This document shows, piece after piece, positions 8,713 to 12,220 of a stretch of 12,220 nucleotides of DNA; positions within the stretch are counted from its first letter, which is position 1; each line of letters starts with the position of its first letter. The DNA lies in the NCBI GenBank assembly GCA_903916205.1, contig CAIWVX010000055.1, positions 1-12,220 on the forward strand, written 5' to 3'. A model generated the notes under the pieces. That model saw only the letters and a list, made by a program, of their open reading frames with translations, made no database searches and was not told the origin of the DNA. This DNA is from an uncultured beta proteobacterium. Lineage in GTDB: Bacteria; Pseudomonadota; Gammaproteobacteria; Burkholderiales; Rhodocyclaceae. Both the position numbers and the translations under genes were made by a program.

Positions 8713-9327
8713 ATGTCTGAAACAACAAATATTTTGGTGGTCGGTACCGGAGGGCAGGGGGTCATGACGGCGACTGAGATTCTCGCTGAGGCGGCAATTG
8801 CTTTCGGTCATGATGTCAAAAAAACCGAAGTCGCCGGAATGGCTCAACGTGGCGGGGTGGTGTCCTCGCACCTGCGTTTTGGCGCTAAGGTTTTGTCGCC
8901 GCAGATCACGCCGGGTAGCGCCGATGTGCTGCTTGGTTTTGAGGCCGCAGAAGGGATGCGTTGGCGTCATATGTTGCGCCCCAGTGGCTTGGCTTTAATG
9001 AATACCGGGCGGCTGGTGCCGCCGGTAGTGGATATCGGCTTGTTTGAATACCCGGACGATCCGGTGGCCTCGGTACGCGCCGCCGGAACCCGGGTTTATT
9101 CATTCGATGCTTCGGCGATTGCTCATGAACTTGGCGATATGCGGCTAGGCAACACCGTTATGCTCGGTGCCATTTCGGATCATCTGCCGTTTTCTGCCGA
9201 GGTTCTGGAGCAGTGCATTCTCAAACGATTTGCTAGCAAAAAAGCCGAACTCATCGAGCTTAACCGCCGCGCTTTTGCTGCAGGTCGAGCGGCAGCGGCC
9301 AAGGCCGCGGCAAGCGAAGTGGCTTGA
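8713..9327 (+). CDS. iorB: indolepyruvate ferredoxin oxidoreductase, beta subunit
   Basis: This 204-residue protein is the small catalytic-domain subunit that pairs with IorA; it corresponds to the gamma domain of pyruvate:ferredoxin oxidoreductases, thought to take part in CoA binding and subunit contact. The family motifs GTGGQGVMTATEILAEAA (from Gly11) and KTEVAGMAQRGGVVSSHLRF (from Lys37) are clear, as is LGNTVMLGA in the C-terminal half. The length matches stand-alone IorB proteins, so the enzyme here is the split two-subunit form and not the fused chain of about 1150 residues found in many aerobic proteobacteria. The gene starts 12 bases after the iorA stop and must be co-transcribed. 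Its own ribosome binding site is poor (GGGTCA), which suggests translational coupling to iorA. The last 15 residues are an Ala/Lys-rich tail. Confidence 0.94.
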   Translation: MSETTNILVVGTGGQGVMTATEILAEAAIAFGHDVKKTEVAGMAQRGGVVSSHLRFGAKVLSPQITPGSADVLLGFEAAEGMRWRHMLRPSGLALMNTGRLVPPVVDIGLFEYPDDPVASVRAAGTRVYSFDASAIAHELGDMRLGNTVMLGAISDHLPFSAEVLEQCILKRFASKKAELIELNRRAFAAGRAAAAKAAASEVA

Positions 9328-9393
9328 GCGGTGCGCAACGTTTTGCATTTCACTCCTACGGCTGAAAGGTTGTGAAAAAAGTGCATCACCTTT

Positions 9394-9476
9394 CACCACA
9401 GAGGCACAGAGGATTCACAGCGTAATTTTTTTAAAACAGAGCGTTATCTCTACGTTTTCTCTGTGTCTCTGTGGTG
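9394..9476. repeat. hairpin-forming repeat, CACAGAGG type
   Basis: The left arm 9394-9411 and the right arm 9459-9476 are complementary over 18 bases, with one G-T wobble, around a 47-base loop. The left arm contains a tandem of CACAGAGG. The right arm is followed by five T residues (9479-9483), so the structure could also end iorAB transcription, although the loop is large for an intrinsic terminator. The gap from iorB to folD (9328-9542) shows nothing else I recognise. I recall similar CACAGAG/CTCTGTG intergenic hairpins from Betaproteobacteria, but copy number cannot be judged from one window. Confidence 0.8.
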
Positions 9477-9542
9477 GATTTTTGAATTCTTCACAAGCTG
9501 AGTAGTCAGCAATACCTTTATTTTGTATCACTGGAAAACAGC

Positions 9543-10397
9543 ATGACGGCACAGATTCTTGATGGCAACGCACTGGGGCAAAAACTTCGTGCCGGTTTCA
9601 AATTTAAAACCGATGAACTGGCGGCGCATGGGGTGCGTCCCGGTTTGGCGGTGATTTTGGTCGGTGAAGACGCGGCCTCGCAGGTTTATGTGCGCAATAA
9701 GGTTAATGCTTGCGCTCAGGCCGGTATTCATTCCGAGAAATATCTCTTTGCCTCCGATGTCGCGCCGCAAGAGGTGTTTGACAAAATCGCCGAGCTTAAC
9801 GCTGACCCGAAAATTCATGGCATTCTGGTTCAGCTTCCGCTGCCCAAGCATTTTGATGCGGAGGCCGTGCTGGAGGCCATTGCGGCTGAAAAAGACGTGG
9901 ATGGTTTTCGCGCTGAAAACGTCGGCGCATTGATGCAGGGGCACCCTTGTTTCATCCCGTGCACACCTTATGGCGCGATGAAGTTTTTTGAAGATGCCGG
10001 GATCCGCCTTAAAGGTAAGGAAGCGGTGGTAGTTGGGCGCTCGAACATCGTCGGTAAGCCGATGGCGATGTTGTTGATGCACGCCGGGGCAACGGTGACG
10101 GTGTGTCATTCGCAGACCCAAGACCTCAAAGCGCATTGTTTGCGCGCCGACATTCTGGTGGCTGCGATTGGTCGTCCGAAAATGATTACCGCTGACATGG
10201 TCAAGCCGGGGGCGGTGGTGATTGATGTCGGTATTAACCGCTTGCCCGATGGCAAATTGTGCGGCGATGTTGATTTTGAGTCGGCCAAACACGTCGCCTC
10301 GTTCATCACCCCCGTCCCCGGGGGGGTTGGCCCGATGACTATCACTATGTTATTGGCAAATACCCTCGAAAGCGCCGAGCGCGCGTTAACCGCTTAA
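9543..10397 (+). CDS. folD: bifunctional methylenetetrahydrofolate dehydrogenase/methenyltetrahydrofolate cyclohydrolase
   Basis: FolD interconverts 5,10-methylene-, 5,10-methenyl- and 10-formyl-tetrahydrofolate using NADP, and so feeds one-carbon units to purine synthesis and to initiator Met-tRNA formylation. The 284-residue length is normal. The catalytic domain shows YVRNK with Tyr49 and Lys53 (the Tyr and Lys of the active site), [10 protein letters not shown], and KDVDGF with Asp120. The Rossmann domain shows [16 protein letters not shown] (Gly165, Arg166, Ser167), and the signature [15 protein letters not shown] is near the end. ATG 9543 is preceded only by a modest GGA. purE begins 9 bases after the stop, so folD and purE form an operon. 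Pairing a one-carbon enzyme with a purine enzyme fits the need for 10-formyl-THF in the pathway. Confidence 0.97.
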   Translation: MTAQILDGNALGQKLRAGFKFKTDELAAHGVRPGLAVILVGEDAASQVYVRNKVNACAQAGIHSEKYLFASDVAPQEVFDKIAELNADPKIHGILVQLPLPKHFDAEAVLEAIAAEKDVDGFRAENVGALMQGHPCFIPCTPYGAMKFFEDAGIRLKGKEAVVVGRSNIVGKPMAMLLMHAGATVTVCHSQTQDLKAHCLRADILVAAIGRPKMITADMVKPGAVVIDVGINRLPDGKLCGDVDFESAKHVASFITPVPGGVGPMTITMLLANTLESAERALTA

Positions 10398-10406
10398 GGA
10401 AAAATA

Positions 10407-10904
10407 ATGGTCAAAACCCCTCTGGTTGGAATCGTAATGGGCTCGGACAGCGATTGGCCGGTGATGAAATGTTGCGCTGAAACGCTCAAGGCGTTTGATA
10501 TTCCCTATGAAGCCAAGGTATTGTCGGCGCATCGTACCCCGGATGCCGCGCTTGACTACGCCAGCCAGGCGCAGCAACGTGGCCTTAAAGTGCTGATTGG
10601 TGCGGCGGGGGGAGCCGCGCATCTAGCTGGAGTGCTGGCGGCCAAAAGTCAGTTGCCGGTGCTGGCCGTGCCGATGCCCTCGAAGCATTTACAGGGACTC
10701 GACTCGCTACTGGCGATGGTGCAGATGCCGGGCGGTATTCCGGTAGCGACCTTCGCTATTGGCGAAGCCGGGGCAGTCAATGCCGGTCTTTTTTCGGTGG
10801 CCATGCTGGCGTTGAGTGATCCGGCTTTGGCGCAAAAACTCTCGGAATTCCGCACCAGCCAGACCACGAAAGTTTTGTCAAAGACGCTTCCCGATTTGCC
10901 GTGA
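10407..10904 (+). CDS. purE: N5-carboxyaminoimidazole ribonucleotide (N5-CAIR) mutase
   Basis: PurE moves the carboxyl group of N5-CAIR to carbon 4 of the imidazole, giving CAIR, the sixth step of IMP synthesis. The protein has 165 residues. Visible motifs are VMGSDSDWPVM (phosphate binding), LSAHRTPD with the catalytic His42, GAAGGAAHLAGVLAAKS, and VQMPGGIPVATFAIGEAGA. These match the bacterial class I mutase, which needs N5-CAIR made by PurK, and not the CO2-using class II type. AAGGA overlapping the folD stop codon lies 6 bases before ATG 10407. In many Betaproteobacteria purK follows purE directly; here a 143-base gap with a hairpin repeat is followed by sua5, so purK must lie elsewhere if the pathway is complete. 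Confidence 0.96.
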   Translation: MVKTPLVGIVMGSDSDWPVMKCCAETLKAFDIPYEAKVLSAHRTPDAALDYASQAQQRGLKVLIGAAGGAAHLAGVLAAKSQLPVLAVPMPSKHLQGLDSLLAMVQMPGGIPVATFAIGEAGAVNAGLFSVAMLALSDPALAQKLSEFRTSQTTKVLSKTLPDLP

Positions 10905-10925
10905 ATTTATCTTTTGAAACACCCT

Positions 10926-11026
10926 CCGCAAAGGGGCAAGGCGGTACAGGTTTCGCAAAGAAAATCGCAAGGCTGGTTTGAGTTGATTCTCTTTGCGTTA
11001 ACTTTGTCCCTTTGCGCCTTTGCGGT
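10926..11026. repeat. nested hairpin repeat, CGCAAAGG type
   Basis: The outer arms are 10926-10941 (CCGCAAAGG followed by GGCAAGG) and 11009-11025 (complement of CCGCAAAGGCGCAAAGG), which pair with one mismatch and one missing base. The inner arms 10954-10966 and 10985-10997 pair in 12 of 13 positions. The right arm read on the minus strand is a perfect tandem of CGCAAAGG. The element fills nearly the whole purE-sua5 gap. I see no T-run that would make it a clean terminator. Confidence 0.75.
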
Positions 11027-11047
11027 GGACTTTAGTTGCTTATTCAA

Positions 11048-12064
11048 ATGACCCAAGACCTTTCCGAAGCGGTTGCCCTGCTGCAAAGCGGCGAATTGGT
11101 GGCTTTTCCCACTGAGACGGTTTACGGGCTGGGCGCTGACGCGGCTAATCCTCAAGCGGTGGCCAAAATCTTTGCGGCTAAGGGGCGTCCGGCGGATCAT
11201 CCGCTGATTGTGCATTTGCCGGGTGCGGCGCATCTTGAGTCGTGGGCCAAGGCTATTCCCGTCATGGCTTGGGAACTGGCCGAAGCTTTTTGGCCGGGGC
11301 CGCTGACGCTCATTCTCAAACGGGCGTCAGCCGTGCCTTACGCCGTAACCGGCGGGCAGGAAACCGTGGGCGTGCGGGTGCCATCGCATCCCGTGGCGCT
11401 CGATTTGTTGCGGGCCTACGCTCAGGCTGGCGGTGGTCAGGAGGGCCTGTGTGGAATCGCCGCCCCCTCGGCCAATCGCTTTGGTCGCATCAGTCCGACC
11501 GATGCCGCGCACGTTTATCAAGAACTCGGTGCTGCCGTGGCGCTGGTGCTTGATGGCGGGCCATGCCAGATCGGGATTGAATCAAGCATTATTGACCTCT
11601 CGCGCGGCCAGGATTTCCCCCCTCGTTTGCTGCGACCCGGGCCTATCACCCCCGAACAGATTGAAATCGTTATCGGCCAGCGACCGGAACAGATCGGCAC
11701 ACCGTTGGGTGTTAACGCGCCGCGCGTCTCCGGTTCGCTGGATGGACATTACGCCCCGCAGACGCCGCTGTGCTTGGTTGCAACGTCCGAGTTATCGCTA
11801 TTTTTGGATCAATTAAGCGCGAGCGCCACGCCGTTTGGCGTATTGAGCTATTCCACTAATCTCATGCGTGCGTCGTCTCTTGCATCCGCTTCGCTGCGTT
11901 TGCCCGATAATCCGCGAGGCTACGCACAGGGGCTTTATGCCGTCCTACGCGAACTTGATCGGCTTGGAAATGCGCTGATCGTCGTCGAGGCGGTTCCCGA
12001 AAACGCCAATTGGGCCGCTGTAGCCGATAGATTGCACCGGGCCGCTTACGGGTCGAAAAACTAA
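11048..12064 (+). CDS. sua5: L-threonylcarbamoyladenylate synthase, two-domain Sua5 type
   Basis: This enzyme makes threonylcarbamoyl-AMP from threonine, bicarbonate and ATP; the TsaBDE complex then transfers the group to A37 of ANN-decoding tRNAs to form t6A. With ATG 11048 it has 338 residues. The YrdC-like domain covers about residues 1-205: FPTETVYGLGADA (20-32), KGRPADHPLIVH with Lys45 and Arg47, WPGPLTLIL, VGVRVPSHP, APSANRFGRISPT, and GIESSIIDL before LLRPGPIT. The linker SGSLDGHYAPQTP leads to the C-terminal Sua5 domain, which single-domain TsaC lacks. The start is uncertain by four codons: a TTG at 11036 has GGTGGA at a better spacing (11024-11029), while ATG 11048 has no clear binding site. 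That GGTGGA touches the edge of the hairpin repeat. The gene follows purE and may share its transcript. Confidence 0.93.
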   Translation: MTQDLSEAVALLQSGELVAFPTETVYGLGADAANPQAVAKIFAAKGRPADHPLIVHLPGAAHLESWAKAIPVMAWELAEAFWPGPLTLILKRASAVPYAVTGGQETVGVRVPSHPVALDLLRAYAQAGGGQEGLCGIAAPSANRFGRISPTDAAHVYQELGAAVALVLDGGPCQIGIESSIIDLSRGQDFPPRLLRPGPITPEQIEIVIGQRPEQIGTPLGVNAPRVSGSLDGHYAPQTPLCLVATSELSLFLDQLSASATPFGVLSYSTNLMRASSLASASLRLPDNPRGYAQGLYAVLRELDRLGNALIVVEAVPENANWAAVADRLHRAAYGSKN

Positions 12065-12151
12065 GTGAGAGCAGGCGAAAGCCTATTTTCTATGTGGTTT
12101 CGTTGTGTTCTCGGTGCTCATCGTTCGGGCTAGTTAAATCGGTGAGCCTCA

Positions 12152-12220
12152 ATGACCGAGATCAAAATCGGTCGTTTCTCCATTATGAGTATTGAGGGTA
12201 TTCAAAAGGAGGGGGCGCAA
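12152..12220 (+). CDS. possible start of an unidentified gene cut by the window edge
   Basis: An open frame begins at ATG 12152, with GGTGAG (12141-12146) five bases upstream, and remains open for 23 codons to the end of the window. It starts MTEIKIGRFSIMSIEGIQ. A second in-frame ATG is at 12185. I do not recognise the protein, and 23 codons are too few to prove coding. The competing reading is that AAGGAGG at 12206-12212 is a ribosome binding site and the true gene starts just past the edge. Confidence 0.25.
   Translation, partial: MTEIKIGRFSIMSIEGIQKEGAQ
12206..12212 (+). promoter_or_regulatory. strong Shine-Dalgarno sequence at the window edge
   Basis: AAGGAGG is a near-perfect anti-16S match, with 8 bases between it and the end of the window. 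A start codon at or near position 12221 would be ideally placed. If the frame from 12152 is truly coding, this would instead encode part of that protein. Confidence 0.35.

Noticed and set aside
12073..12090. AGGC-GAAA-GCCT followed by ATTTTC after sua5 as a terminator
   Set aside because: The stem is only 4 bp and the T-run is interrupted, too weak to call.

Overview
The window looks like ordinary chromosome from a Betaproteobacterium, most plausibly Rhodocyclales or a close relative. I infer this from the form of PurL, PanD, PurE and Sua5, from the moderately high G+C coding sequence, and from intergenic hairpin repeats of a style I associate with that group. The taxonomic call rests on recall of family sequences; no search was run. 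All confidently called genes are on the + strand.

Layout from left to right. A short leader with a CRP-like dyad precedes an OprB-family carbohydrate porin (235-1674). It is followed by full-length purL (1822-5805, FGAM synthase) and panD (5955-6335, aspartate decarboxylase) behind a near-consensus sigma-70 promoter. Next is a stretch of about 480 bases with no intact gene (6336-6816). Inside it is a short reading frame with a good ribosome binding site whose first residues look like the start of a SAM-dependent methyltransferase, probably a gene remnant. Then come iorA and iorB (6817-9327), the two subunits of an indolepyruvate/aryl-pyruvate:ferredoxin oxidoreductase; a hairpin repeat; folD and purE (9543-10904), spaced as an operon; a second hairpin repeat; and a two-domain Sua5/TsaC threonylcarbamoyl-AMP synthase (11048-12064). 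The last 150 bases may hold the beginning of another gene cut by the window edge.

Functionally this is mainly housekeeping. PurL and PurE catalyse two steps of de novo IMP synthesis and FolD supplies the 10-formyl-THF that other steps use. PanD makes beta-alanine for pantothenate and CoA, and Sua5 makes the activated intermediate for tRNA t6A. The accessory parts are the porin (sugar uptake) and IorAB (oxygen-sensitive, CoA- and ferredoxin-linked oxidation of 2-keto acids from aromatic amino acids), which suggest a facultative or anaerobic lifestyle.

I see no convincing undescribed system. The most useful observations are: two hairpin repeats that are purine-transition variants of the same tandem unit; a probable methyltransferase gene remnant upstream of iorAB; no purK between purE and sua5; and a CRP-like operator before the porin.
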